A stretch of 64,000 nt of DNA from Liquidambar formosana. Its lineage: Eukaryota > Streptophyta > Magnoliopsida > Saxifragales > Altingiaceae. The notes under the pieces were generated by a model, which was not told the origin of the DNA, made no database searches, and saw only the letters and a list, made by a program, of their open reading frames with translations. The position numbers and the translations under genes were made by a program. Of this stretch, positions 10,352 to 21,914 are shown one piece after another (the first letter of the stretch is position 1; each line of letters begins with the position of its first letter). Location of the stretch: contig CM077831.1 of the NCBI GenBank assembly GCA_039720395.1, forward strand, positions 32,833,067 to 32,897,066, given 5' to 3'.

Positions 10352-13148
10352 ATGGGCGAAGATGTACCAACAAATAAGCGACCGATCGCTCCATGGATTT
10401 TATTCTAGTAAGACATTATGTGATCATATTATTTGGTTATTCATACTTCATTTACTATGAGTACTGATTCTATATGCACACATTTTGGTGTTTGTGTAGC
10501 CGTCACGAATGTAATGCTCTACGAGAAGCAAATCCCAATATTAAAATCAATGATAAGGTTTGAATTGCATAAACTGTGTATATAAAATTAATGAAATACA
10601 ATGTACAAATAAATCTAACCTTTTTTTATAGGTTAAATGTGAATTGGGTAAAAAATGGAGGACTCTACCACCAAAGGACAAATATGAATTTCAGTCACGC
10701 GCCAAAGCGATGTGGAATGCCTATTATGCACACAAGCTAAACAGTACACTGACAGATGACAAGGTACATTTGATACAGACAGTGATGTGCAATATACCAT
10801 CCTGATTCGTAGGCTAACTTGTATGTGTTTCAGTTAGATGAAGGTGATGATGATGGTGACATGGGAGATCCATTCCCTAATACCTCAATTAGTCAAACGG
10901 CAGGGAACCAGATGGTGGGTTTATTATTAGTACGAAACCTTAACCTTATTGAGAAGGGACGCAATTACTCCTAATGAATCTAAATTTGGTGTAGGATGTG
11001 AATGATCGATTGTCCAAGTTGGAGCAATGCTCAAAGGAATTAGTATGCAAACTCGAGTCGCTCGAAACCCGTTTGTTTGAAGAACTTAAGAAATTTGAGG
11101 CCAACTTGATAGGGGAGATTAAGAGAGCATTTGCTGATGCTCAATGCGGTGCACCGAGTTTACACGGAGTTGGTGGTGCCAAATGTACACCTGATGATCG
11201 ACCATTTAGCAAATCTTGGCATGTAGGGGATGAATTTTTATCTCATGACGATAACACTGCGTATACTGATATTCCAGCTCAGGAAGGGGGGAACGAAAAT
11301 ATTCATTGTGCAAACTCCTCACCTCAGCACTCTCTCCAAGCACTTGAGCATGGACAACATATTGATCCCATCTTACTAAGTGATTCTACATATTTCACTG
11401 ACCTTGAGCCACCCAGGAAGAAGGGTCGCCCGCTTAATTTTGTGGGTCCGATACGTTTCGTATATCACATTAAATACTGTCAATTAAATCACCATTCTCA
11501 ATAATGCCATTTAGTGTAACGATATTATACTATGTAGGTTAATCCTGTAATCATATTAGAAAGTTGTGCAATACGAGATGATCAGTCGTCGACGGCTACT
11601 TTCCACCCATCTACCACCCAAAAGCGAGTTCCCCGGCCCAGCAAGTATAGTAAGTCCCCATTCATTTCTAAAGGTATTACATGTACTGGATCAAAGCGCA
11701 AAGGCAAGGGAAAACAAGGAGGAGACAGATTAAAATGTATTACGGATTATATAATGGACAAATCATTAACCTCCAGGTAGGTGTCATCATACCAACTTCA
11801 CGTATGGTAGAGGAGTTGTTTAAATTTTTTGTTATTAATTTAATATACTTTAACTGTTTACTACCTTAGTTGTATTCACATGTCACATAGTGGGTTTAAT
11901 TGGAAATTTTTTGACATATCACAGTGAGGAAATTGTTGCTATTAATGCTGAAGTTGCCACCCGGCTTGCGATGCAGAATTTGATTGGTCAAGACTGGCTG
12001 AGTGATGAAGTAAGCATCTAAATGGTCATCCTTTTCCACTACACTTTAGTTGACCACTATTTTGTATTTCAACTAACTTCGTACACGTTCTTTGTAGATC
12101 ATAAACTTGGTTGTTCAACAGCTGAATAATATTCAGATGATTCCAATTCGCTGTTTGTACCTGACAACCCATTTTTCTGTATGTTGCCTCCCATCTAAAT
12201 CATTGCTTGCATGTTTGAAATCGATCATTGGCAATTGTACATTGTGACTTTTCCAATTTCATCCACAGAGTACAGTGTTGATGGGGAATGCGGACCCCGA
12301 TAGGTATGCCAAGTCTCATTGTCTTGTCGCTTTTGATTGGAAAGTTTGCCAAACGGTAAGACGACTTTGCAAATATTTCATCAATTGGGAAACTTTAAAC
12401 CCTACTTATTTAAATATCATGACATTGGTAAGTTTCTTGCTATAGGTATATATTCCAATCAATGACGACGATAAACACTGGCTATTATGCACCATTGATT
12501 TGAAGAATTGTATAGTATATGTGCTTGACCCTTTGCCGGATCCAACACGAGATGTTGAACGGCAGAATTATGTTCATAGACTGGTATTTTCTATTGTTAC
12601 TATACATTATGTGCATGCCGAATGTCCAATAATATACCCCAACATTGAAATTGTTTAAATGTCTAGGTACAATTTTTTGACCAAATGTTGATCAGCACCA
12701 ACTTGAAGTTCAAACCTAAAGGACTAACTGAGTTTCCAATCATATCCCCCGCCATTGCTCGTCAAAACAATGGGTTAGTCTGGTTATATGTGTGCGTGTG
12801 TGTGTATATATATATGTGCCATATTCTTAAAAATAAATCTAACTTCATCATCCCCCCCCCCCTCCCCTTTTTGTTTGTAGGCATGATTGTGGCATAATGG
12901 TGATTAGGTATATGAAAACTTCTGACTTCACCACAATTAAGGAGTTCAAGAAAGGCGAATCTATACAATATAGAAGAAAACTTGCGGAGGATTTAGTACT
13001 TGACCCTAACAATCGTGTAAGGTCCAACTTCCTTCAGATATTTTGTAGTGTCAATAAATTGCTTCCAATGAACAAAAATCCATACAGCTATGTTGTTAAT
13101 GGGCTTATTCGTATGCAAACCTCGGGCAAATGTTGGAAAGTGGATTGA
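10352..13148 (+). CDS. HMG-box / coiled-coil / ULP1-like protease fusion
   Basis: Twelve exons keep one frame of 598 codons: 10352-10407, 10500-10557, 10632-10763, 10834-10914, 10995-11459, 11538-11776, 11925-12009, 12098-12178, 12269-12355, 12446-12583, 12667-12773 and 12881-13148. Exon 5 could instead end at 11441, giving 592 codons. Residues ~8-73 form an HMG box (NKRPIAPWILF, REANPNIK, GKKWRTLPPKDKYEF). An acidic linker follows, then a coiled coil (~110-159), an AT-hook-like RKKGRP at 250-255, a basic stretch and a C48 protease domain with His439, Asp456, Gln507 and Cys513. The product is probably nuclear and should cleave SUMO-like conjugates; that is inference from the families. Catalytic exons match the paralog at 1-1636 in length and phase. 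The start ATG is the first that opens the HMG box. The gene faces the transposase gene convergently. Confidence 0.8.
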
Positions 13149-13280
13149 ATAACTGAGAATTTATGTTTTGGAATGGATATATATATATATAGATATGACA
13201 ATTATTTTGTACGGAGGGTTGTAGTATATGAAGTACATGTCAGGGTGGGGATTGCACTATCATAAGATTATAAGGTACAG

Positions 13281-15892
13281 GTCACTTTGTACATTTTGCT
13301 ATATGGCCACACACTCCATGGAGAAAAGTAGACAACAAGTGCAGAAGTGCATGAACTGATGGATCCCCATATTTTTACAAAGGATCCCCAGAAATTAAAG
13401 TTAGTTCTTTGCAGAGACATAGGAGGATTCTAACCAGAATTGTCTGCTTGCATTGAGATTTAGAGGTATGAATGACCTGAGGTGACAAATCATCAAATGG
13501 GATCCCCACATTTGTACAAAGGATCCCCAGGAATTAGAGTTAGTTATTTGGAGAGAGGTAGGAGGAATCTAATCAGACTTGTCTGATTTCAATGAGATTT
13601 GGAGATACGACTGACCAGATTTGACAAATCATGCACCCATTTTCTTTATGGTCACATGCTCTATGGAGAGGAGTAGACAACAAGTGCAGAAGTTCATGAA
13701 CTGCTGGATCCCCACATTGTTACGAAGGATCCCCAGAAATTAGAGTTAGTTCTTTGGACAGAAGTAGGAGGAATCTAATCAGAATTGTTTGATTGCATTG
13801 AGATTCAGAGGTATGAATGACTTGAGGTGACAAATCATGCACACTTTTACTATATGGTCACACGCTCCATGGAGAAGAGCAGCCAACAAGTGCAGAAGTT
13901 GATGAACTGATGGATCCCCACATTTGTACAAAGGATCCCCAGGAATTAGAGTTAGTTATTTGGAGAGAGGTAGGAGGAATCTAATCAGACTTGTCTGATT
14001 TCAATGAGATTTGGAGATACGACTGACCAGATTTGACAAATCATGCACCCATTGGTCATATGCTCTATGGAGAAGAGTAGACAACAAGTGCAGAAGTTCA
14101 TGAACTGCTGGATCCCCACATGGTTACAAAGGATCCCCAGACATTAGAGTTAGTTCTTTGGGCAAAAGTAGGAGGAATCATATCAGAATTGTTTGATTGC
14201 ATTGAGATTCGAATATATGAATGACTGGAGGTGACAAATCATGCACACTTTTACTATATGGTCACACGCTCCATGGAGAAGAGCAGCCAACAAGTGCAGA
14301 AGTTCATGAACTGATGGATCCCCACATTTTACAAAGGATCCCCAGATATTAGTGTTAGTTCTTTGGAGCGAAGTAGGAGGAATCTAATCAGATTTGTCTG
14401 ATTTCAATGAGATTTGGAGATATAACTGGCCAGATTTGAAAAACAAATGTATCCTATTATCTATATGGTCACATGCTCTATGGAGAAGAGTAGACAACAA
14501 GTGCAGATGTTCATGAACTGCAGGATCCCCACGTTGTTACAAATGATCCCCAGAAATTAGAGTTAGTTCTTTGGACAGAAGTAGGAGGAATCTAATCAGC
14601 CTTGTTGATTTCATTGAGATTCAGAGGTATGAATGACCATATTTGACAAATCATGCACAGTTGTGCTATATGGTCATATGGTATATGGAGAAGAGTAGAC
14701 AACAAGTGCAGAAGTTCAGGAAATGCTGGATCCCCACATTGTTACAAACGATCCCTAGAAAATAGAGTTCGTTTATTGGACGGATGTAGGAGGAATCTAA
14801 TCAGACTTCTCTGATTACATTGAGATTCAGAGGTATGAATGACCAGATTTGACATATCATGCACCCTTTTGCTATATGGTCACACGCTCCATGGAGAATA
14901 TTAGCCAGCAAGGGCAAAAGTTCATGAACTGATGGATCCCCACATTGTTACAAAGAATCCCCAGAAAGTATAGTTAGTTCTTTAGATAGAAGTAGGAGGA
15001 ATCTAATCAGAATTGTTTGATTGCATTGAGATTCAGAGGGATGAATGACCTGAGGTGACAAATCATGCATACTTTTACTGTATGGTCACACGCTCAATGG
15101 AGAAGAGCAGCCAACAAGTGCAGACGTTCATGAACTGATGGATCCCCACAGTTTTACAAAGGATCCCCAGAAATTAGAGTTAGTTCATTGGAGAGAAGTA
15201 TGAGGAATCATACATGGACTTGTCTGATTTCATTGAGATTTGGCGATACAACTGACCAGATTTGACAAATCATGCACCCATTTGCTATATGGTCACATGT
15301 TCCATAGAGAAGAGTAGACAACAAGTGCAAAAGTTCATGAACTGCTGGATCCCCACATTGTTACAAAGGATCCCCAGAAAATAGGGTTCGTTCGTTGGAC
15401 GGATGTAGGAGGAATATAATCAGACTTGTCTGAGTACATTGAGATTCGGAGGTATCAGTGACCAGATTTGACAAATCATGCACACTTTTGCTATATGGTC
15501 ACATGCTCCATGGAGAATAATAGCCAACAAGGGCAGAAGTGCATGAACTGATGGATCCCCACATTGTTGCAACGGATCCCCAGAATTTAGAGTTAGTTCT
15601 TTGGGTAGAAGTAGGAGGAGTCTAATCAGAACTGTCTGATTTCATTGAGATTCGAAGGTATCAATGACGTTAGGTGACAAATCATGCACACTTTTACTAT
15701 ATAGTCACACGCTCCATGGAGAAGAGTAGCCAACAAGTGCAGAAGTTCATGAACTGATGTGTCCCCACATTTTTACAAAGGATCCCCAGAAATTAGAGTT
15801 AGTTATTTGGAGAGAATTAGGAGGAATCTAATCAGACTTGTCTGATTTCATTGAGATTAAGAGGTATAAATGACATGATGTGACAAATCATT
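13281..15892. repeat. 206-bp satellite array, about 12 copies
   Basis: A tandem array whose landmark GGATCCCCACATT recurs at about 13361, 13500, 13705, 13912, 14109, 14314, 14521, 14729, 14932, 15137, 15346, 15551 and 15757. The spacing is 197-209 bp apart from one shortened first interval (~139 bp). Each unit has two GGATCC sites, the block GTCACACGCTCCATGGAGAA and the block GACAAATCATGCACAC. Units come in two types (GATGGATCCCC with CACGCTCCATGG, and CTGGATCCCC with CATGCTCTATGG) that alternate over part of the array, giving a dimeric order of about 412 bp. There is no coding potential. Confidence 0.93.
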
Positions 15893-15954
15893 CTTATAGG
15901 TCACACTATAAATTCATAATAGTTGGATATACTTGCCTAGTCAATTGCATACTC

Positions 15955-16849
15955 ATGGACGGGGATGGCAATAGCAGTGGAGGCAGGCGATTCCAATTGG
16001 GTGAGAGTTCTAGCCGACCTGTGAATGCTGATAGGACTCGTATACGACGTCGGAGAGAAAGATGCATTTCAATGGGTAACTTTCAGCCTGTTAGTTTGAT
16101 TACAGACCATTCTGGTGCTTTGTTTGATTGTATGGGGAAACGTAAGTTTTATTTCCCTGGTGACCCATGGGATCCGACTTTTAAGCATAATGGCCGTACG
16201 TATGGGTACTCATTCAACACAACCGGAATTTATGGCTTGAGGGCAAAAGAATTGAAGTGGCCATTACTCTTTCATCTAAGATATGAGTACGAGGCCAAAT
16301 GTCGGTGGGAAGGACTGCGAGTTCCAAAAGCACGATCAGTGCAAATACAAAAGGAAGAGCCGGGCAATGTTGTCAAACTATGTGAAAGATTAGAGCGCGA
16401 GACAGAACAAATGAGAAGACGGTTGGATCGGGCTTTTTGGATTTATTACCATAAACAGAATGAGGTGGATCCGACGGAGAAGATTAAAAGCATTATGGAG
16501 AAGCCAAACTTAATGTCAGACCCTGAACTATCGGATTATTCCATATCCGACAATGGATCGGACAATGAACAAAGTGACAACGAAGTCGATAAGTCGGTAT
16601 GTGACCCTAAACTATTGCATTTTTATATATACGTTAATTGTCTAGTTGAAAATAATATGGTTGGGCACCGAAATGATGAGTAAATGACATATATGTCAAG
16701 ATTTTTAGTGGGTACAACCTGACAATGCTTTTTTATTGTAATTTACCCAATCGATAGACACATAATAGGAAATGGTTTATATTTTTTTTCAGACGATTTA
16801 CATACTCTATTTCATTTTCCTTGAAAAATGGCCAAAAAAGTCCACTTAA
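15955..16849 (+). CDS. Unrecognised 232-residue basic/coiled-coil protein
   Basis: An ATG at 15955 opens 214 codons to a donor at 16597 (CGGTATGTG). An acceptor CAG at 16790-16792 leads to a short last exon, 16793-16849; unspliced, the frame runs to 16683. I do not recognise the family. The N-terminus is Gly/Ser-rich, followed by an Arg-rich cluster (RIRRRRER) that may be a nuclear signal. A central block rich in aromatic residues (KRKFYFPGDPWDP, YGYSFNTTGIYGLRAKELKW) looks folded. Next comes a charged helix (LCERLERETEQMRRRLDRAF) and an acidic Ser/Asp tail (SDYSISDNGSDNEQSDNE). It lies between two tandem arrays and points at the transposase, so it may be an accessory protein of the same element. 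Confidence 0.55.
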
Positions 16850-17160
16850 ATGACATATTTTGGATGTTTGGGCTGATGTTTTCTAGTAGAATATATGAAT
16901 ACTTTTAGTAGAAACTTTTTATATTTTATAAAATGTTAAAAAATATATACCAAGTGTGGGGCTTCAAGTATGTAATGTGGTGGCAATAGCCCGGCCCTTA
17001 AAAAAATTGGCATGGAATGGTCCTGTGGAATATTGTTAGGAATCAAAGACGAATTGTTCAATTCAAATTATCTAATTCATAATTTTTGTGACAATTAATG
17101 TAGTTAATTACGTACAAAAATCCAATCGTTTCAAATAAAACCCCGTAATGATTCCTAAAC
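16850..17160. other. Non-coding spacer
   Basis: AT-rich DNA between the 232-residue gene and the 69-bp array. I see no gene or clear repeat in it. Confidence 0.5.
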
Positions 17161-17167
17161 TTGGAGG

Positions 17168-17880
17168 TTGAATACCCAAATCCATTGGGACGTGCCTCTA
17201 AACTCTTATTTATTCACAATTGCCTCCAATCGGTTGACACATAACCCAATCAATTGGGACTGGTCGAAAAACTCATATTTCTTCACTGATTTTCCCAATC
17301 GATTGACACATAACCCAATCGATTGGGACATGCCTCTAAACTCATATTTGTTCACTGATTTTCCCAATCGATTGACACCTAACCCAATCGATTGGGATTG
17401 GTCGAAAAACCTCATATTTCTTCACTGATTTTCCCAATCGATTGACCCCTAACCCAATCGATTGGGACATGCCTCTAAACTCAAATTTGGTCACTGATTT
17501 TCCCAATCGATTGACCCCTAACCCAATCGATTGGGACATGCCTCTAAACTCAAATTTGGTCACTGATTTTCCCAATCGATTGACACCTAACCCAATCGAT
17601 TGGAACGTGCCTCTAAACTCATATTTCTTCGCTGATTTTCCCAATCGATTACCCAAATCGATTGGGACATGCCTCTAAACTCAAATTTGTTCACTGATTT
17701 TCCCAATCGATTGACACCTAACCCAATCGATTGGGACGTGCCTTTAAGATCAAATTTGTTCACTGATTTTTCCAATCGATTGACACCTAACTCAATCGAT
17801 TGGGACTTGCCTATGAACTCATATTTCGTCACTGTTTTGCCCCATCGATTGGGATTCATTGCACTCGATTGGGGTTATAC
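17168..17880. repeat. 69-bp minisatellite with CAATCGATTG palindromes
   Basis: About ten copies of a 69-bp unit, each with two cores CCCAATCGATTG / CCAATCGATTGGG around a TGACACCTAA spacer, then CATGCCTCTAAACTC and TTCACTGATTTT. Because 69 is a multiple of three, long ORFs with a 23-residue repeat appear on both strands; they are by-products of the period. A related site, CCCAATCGATAGACACATAA, sits inside the intron of the neighbouring gene at about 16747-16766, and degenerate units continue at 18165-18325. Confidence 0.92.
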
Positions 17881-18164
17881 AAAATTGAATTTTTAGTTCT
17901 CAGACTTATTGGGACTAACGGTATTCCATTTTTGTTGGAGTGATGGGTTAATATTAGATAAATTGTTTTTCTCTTTCTTTATTTGTTTCGTTCTTTCTTG
18001 CGTTCATTATGTTTTTTTTTTAATTTGTTTTTTCTTGTTTTTGGTTGCATATATCTGCGAATCACATTACTTGGTCAATGGTTTTGGATACATCTCGAGT
18101 GAACACATTGTTGCCCAAGTTTTTTAGTGCGAACACTCCTCACCATGGGTTTTGATTCTGATTT

Positions 18165-18325
18165 ACCCAAATCAACTGACACATAACACAAATAAATTGG
18201 GAATTGCATAAGACCTTTGTTTTTCTTTACTGTTTTTCCCAATCGATTAGGATTCATTGCAATCGAATGGATTTCGTAGAAATTGTATTTGTGCTTCTCA
18301 AACGTATTAGGATTAACATTAGCCC
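18165..18325. repeat. Degenerate outlying copy of the 69-bp unit
   Basis: A decayed unit (CAAATCAACTGACACATAAC ... TTTTTCCCAATCGATTAGG) is followed by a segment starting ATTCATTGCAATCGAATGG. That segment parallels the end of the main array near 17853, displaced by about 396 bp. The flank of the array was therefore also duplicated. Confidence 0.65.
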
Positions 18326-19187
18326 AGTTTATAGGGGTGTTTTACCAACTATATATAGGGGTATAGTTGACTCTCATTTAATTGCGGCTTTTTAACAAAT
18401 TTTCGATATAGCAATCACTATGCCAAATATTAATTCCTTCTTTATGTATAGATATACTTCATACATCTGGTCCCATGCTATATTTCTCATAATATGTATC
18501 TACTTCATACTTCTGATCCCACACGTTGGGGTCATTGAACGCAAGTTATGCTACAGCTTGTTTGGGCATTCCATTTTTTAAAAGATTTATTTTATTTTAT
18601 CTTTTGTTTTGCAGATCTGATGGGGGTAATTTAGGAGTGGTGTCATTTGATTATAAGACAAAAGATGGATTTCTCTATGGATAAAAAGCGATTCAGTACT
18701 GACAATCTACGTCTTCGAGATCATAATAGATTTTCTATACGTGCTCCCACATGCCGGTTTCGTTCTTTGTTATTGTATTTTTAAAATCATCATGGTGTAG
18801 TATGGTGGTCACACGCTCCATGGAATGGGGTTTTTTATAAGTCACCAAGACCAATATCTATTTGTATCTATTTTGGTTATTGTCTCTTCATGTTACTCTT
18901 GGTTATTCTTAATAAGAATTTTATCTAGAACACACATGGTTTGCAGTTTCTTGAAAGCTCATATTATATGATTGTCCACCATGCTTTAAAACGATAGCAC
19001 CACACACATTCAACATATACATCGGATTTTTCATTCATTGTAACTATACCACCATCCGTCATGTTGACCTTCAGCTCCATGTGTTTGGTTAAAGGAAAAC
19101 TGCCTATTAGCACACTGCATGAAATACTATCCTTGTCAAATGGTCGAAAATAATTATTCATAATGAAAATTATGACAAAATTAGTCA
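18326..19187. other. Spacer between the array and the transposase 3' end
   Basis: Mostly non-coding. At 18801-18824 it carries TATGGTGGTCACACGCTCCATGG, a stray fragment of the 206-bp satellite unit. On the minus strand, about 19070-19125, there may be a last exon of the transposase: an acceptor-like CATGCAG and a short frame ending in WWYSYNE. This is only a possibility. Confidence 0.35.
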
Positions 19188-21728
19188 TCAATATAAATTA
19201 TGCTCTGTTACCTGGCTTGCGCCATCGAATGTGTTGTCTTTCTCTTGAACTATGTGGGCATCACAGCTATATGACACAGCTCGCATCGAATCACATGACC
19301 AGTCCGCTTGAGTCGATGGGATTGAACTATGATGATGCATTGAGTGGCTCTGGGAAAATGATTTATATGCATAAAGATTTGGTTGCTCGAACCCACTACC
19401 TTCAGCATGTATATCAGAACCAATATTGGAATCCTCACAGGTGGAACCTTTGCCCAATAGTGGGCACCTACGAATATCGTGTCCTTCGAACTTGCAGTGA
19501 CTGCACCTTCTTGCTTTTGGCATCGAAGTTGGCATGCTTCTAGTATTGCCTTTTGTTCTGGCTATATCAGGATCTTGAACCATGGGGCGACGCCTTGGGC
19601 CTCCTTCACAAACTCCTGCATCCGTACCTCCTCGTCGATACATGGCACAAAGTTGTTCCATTCGATAGGTTAGTTTGGCCACTTCATTCCTTGCCTCATG
19701 GAAGCCTTCAGAACACTTCGAAGCAAGGTAGCACATTTCATTACAGCTTGCTGACAATGCACTATACCGCATCTGTTCGGTCTCATCGTTTGAAACTTCA
19801 GTGCTAAATGTGCAATATATACCTCCCCTCGCGAGTTTAGTCCACCGCTTCAATATACAATTAGTGGGAATCTCTTGCAACCGTTCAACTTTCATAACAG
19901 CAATTATGTGTCTACATGGAAGCCCGATGGTTTCAAATGTCAAGCATGAGCATTTCATCTTTTCTTCGTCACGATAATGCACAACTGTGATTGCAGCTTC
20001 AGGACTAGAGTGTTGAGACAGTATGTGAATACGTTGGTCTCCATGATCTTCTGTATGGCGAACAAAGTACAATGTTTCATACTTAAGTTCCTCGCGAAAT
20101 TTGGAGAACATCTTTTTAGTGAATATTCTGATGGCATGACTCTCTATGCTAACCAATGCAGAATTAGTTACCGGTGAGGTGTGATTGCTATCATATTCTG
20201 CTTGTGTCTCAGCGTGCCTCAATTTTACGAGTGCCCTATCATAGTGTTGCACAAACTCAAAAAGCTGAAGACGGGGAGTGAGATGTTCGTTGAAAAATGC
20301 ATTCATGCCCTCGTTCCGTTGTGTGCTTCTCATTCCTGCAAAAAATTGACCCCGCAAATGTGCTGCTGCCCACCTAAAACGATCATCGTAGATGTCCTCA
20401 ATCCACTTGTTACCGTCAAGTTCATACTTTTCGATGACAGACTGCCAATCAGTTTCAAATTCTTCTATAGAACACTCATTGAACATTAGCCTCTTAAAAT
20501 CCTTATGAAAATTCTTGTTGTGAACGTTGGCAGAAGCATTTCTCTGAAGATGCCATGCACATAAGCGATGGCGAGCCTCTGGAAAAATTTGCTTTATCGC
20601 TTTACGCATGGCCTTATCTCCATCAGTGATGACGGATATGGGCTTTTTGTTGTCCATCGCTTCAAGTAGGCTCGTCAACACCCATTTATATGTTCCCACA
20701 GTCTCATCAGCCAATAGAGCACAGCCGAAAATAATTGTTTGAAAGTGGTTGTTTACCCCAATCAAAATGACAAAAGGCTTCTTATACACGTTAGTGCTAT
20801 AAGTTGCGTCGAATGCCAACACATCGCCGAAGCATGCATAATCTAGACGAGACTTCGAATCTGCAAAAAACAACTGAGTTAAACGGTTTTGCTCATCAAC
20901 CGTGTATTTGTGGAAAAAGCCGTGGTCTGAGTCCGCTTTCGCAGTCAAATAAGCCAAACAACCCATAGCATCACCATCTACAATTTGTTTTCTGCGCTGC
21001 CCATCAACGTAATTGTATAGATCTTTGGGTGTGAAACCAATATTCTGGTAGCCTCCAGACTGACTTTGCATATGATCAATGACATGGCAAGTCCTTATCC
21101 CCACTTTACGCATTGCATCTGCTTGTGCCTTGTCAGCACCACTCATGGCCCTATGCGATCGAAGAAATTGCACTTCAGATATGGGAACTAATTCATGGTT
21201 GTGTTCTGCATTGAACTTTTTCACAACCCACACGTTTAGTTTTTGCTTGTACGCTATCCGAAATGCAGCAAGGCATCCACATCTGGTGATGGACTTTGCT
21301 TCACGTTGTCTATCTGGTCGTTGTAAGTGCTTCTGTAATCGAATTCCCTCCTTTGAGCATACCCAGCTTCTAGAAACAATGATGCCATCTTTGTCTTTTG
21401 ATAAATCGTCCTTTCGCACACTAAAACCAACCACTTTGGCGTACGAGTTGTAAAATGATTCTGCCTCGTCAATATTGTTGAATGTCATGCTAAAAACTTC
21501 ATCTGGTGTCACCTCATTTAACCTTTTATTCAATGGGGGATATAAATTTTGCCCATTATGGTTGTGACGGAAATTATACTCATTGTTGTTTTCTCCAGCA
21601 GTGTTCATGCCACCATCACTGTCGCTATTCGAGCCATCATTGCCTACATTTAAATCAATAATTGGTTCCTTTCCAGCTCTCCGATTGCACTGCTCCATGG
21701 CAACTAGATTTATCCACACTTCAACCAT
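19188..21728 (-). CDS. FAR1/FHY3-type Mutator-like transposase
   Basis: An uninterrupted 846-codon frame; an alternative start MEQCNRRAGKEP at 21698 (residue 11) looks at least as likely. The domain order is that of FAR1-related sequences and their MULE ancestors. A FAR1 zinc-binding DNA-binding domain (~84-180, ending FNAEHNHEL) comes first. The MULE DDE transposase core has Asp307 (AFDATY), Asp369 (VITDGD), the CxxH pair Cys390/His393 and Glu473 (RNEGMN). A SWIM zinc finger follows (Cys593, Cys595, Cys605, His607), then a CCHC knuckle (742-755, CSHCKFEGHDIRRC). All key residues are present, so it may be active. An alternative donor CAG/GTAACAG near the C-terminus could splice to a short last exon. 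It is convergent with the ULP1 gene and starts beside the 21-bp array. A domesticated FRS transcription factor is the alternative, but the repeat context favours an element. Confidence 0.9.
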   Translation of the reverse strand: MVEVWINLVAMEQCNRRAGKEPIIDLNVGNDGSNSDSDGGMNTAGENNNEYNFRHNHNGQNLYPPLNKRLNEVTPDEVFSMTFNNIDEAESFYNSYAKVVGFSVRKDDLSKDKDGIIVSRSWVCSKEGIRLQKHLQRPDRQREAKSITRCGCLAAFRIAYKQKLNVWVVKKFNAEHNHELVPISEVQFLRSHRAMSGADKAQADAMRKVGIRTCHVIDHMQSQSGGYQNIGFTPKDLYNYVDGQRRKQIVDGDAMGCLAYLTAKADSDHGFFHKYTVDEQNRLTQLFFADSKSRLDYACFGDVLAFDATYSTNVYKKPFVILIGVNNHFQTIIFGCALLADETVGTYKWVLTSLLEAMDNKKPISVITDGDKAMRKAIKQIFPEARHRLCAWHLQRNASANVHNKNFHKDFKRLMFNECSIEEFETDWQSVIEKYELDGNKWIEDIYDDRFRWAAAHLRGQFFAGMRSTQRNEGMNAFFNEHLTPRLQLFEFVQHYDRALVKLRHAETQAEYDSNHTSPVTNSALVSIESHAIRIFTKKMFSKFREELKYETLYFVRHTEDHGDQRIHILSQHSSPEAAITVVHYRDEEKMKCSCLTFETIGLPCRHIIAVMKVERLQEIPTNCILKRWTKLARGGIYCTFSTEVSNDETEQMRYSALSASCNEMCYLASKCSEGFHEARNEVAKLTYRMEQLCAMYRRGGTDAGVCEGGPRRRPMVQDPDIARTKGNTRSMPTSMPKARRCSHCKFEGHDIRRCPLLGKGSTCEDSNIGSDIHAEGSGFEQPNLYAYKSFSQSHSMHHHSSIPSTQADWSCDSMRAVSYSCDAHIVQEKDNTFDGASQVTEHNLY

Positions 21729-21914
21729 ACATTGTAATAAATGTTAGAATAAGCCATTATACACAGTGAGATATTTTTTACTTTACACCTATGATAAATC
21801 ATGATTTTGTTAGTAGGTCACTTCAAATCTCATTGCAATAGATAATGCTCAAACATAACAACGCAGTTACAATATGATATTTTCAAATGAAATGGTAAGT
21901 GATTAAATGACTAA

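Noticed and set aside
17168..17859. Several ORFs on both strands with a 23-residue repeat
   Set aside because: They are the translation of the 69-bp array, whose period is divisible by three. Both strands are open, and no start or splice context supports a protein.
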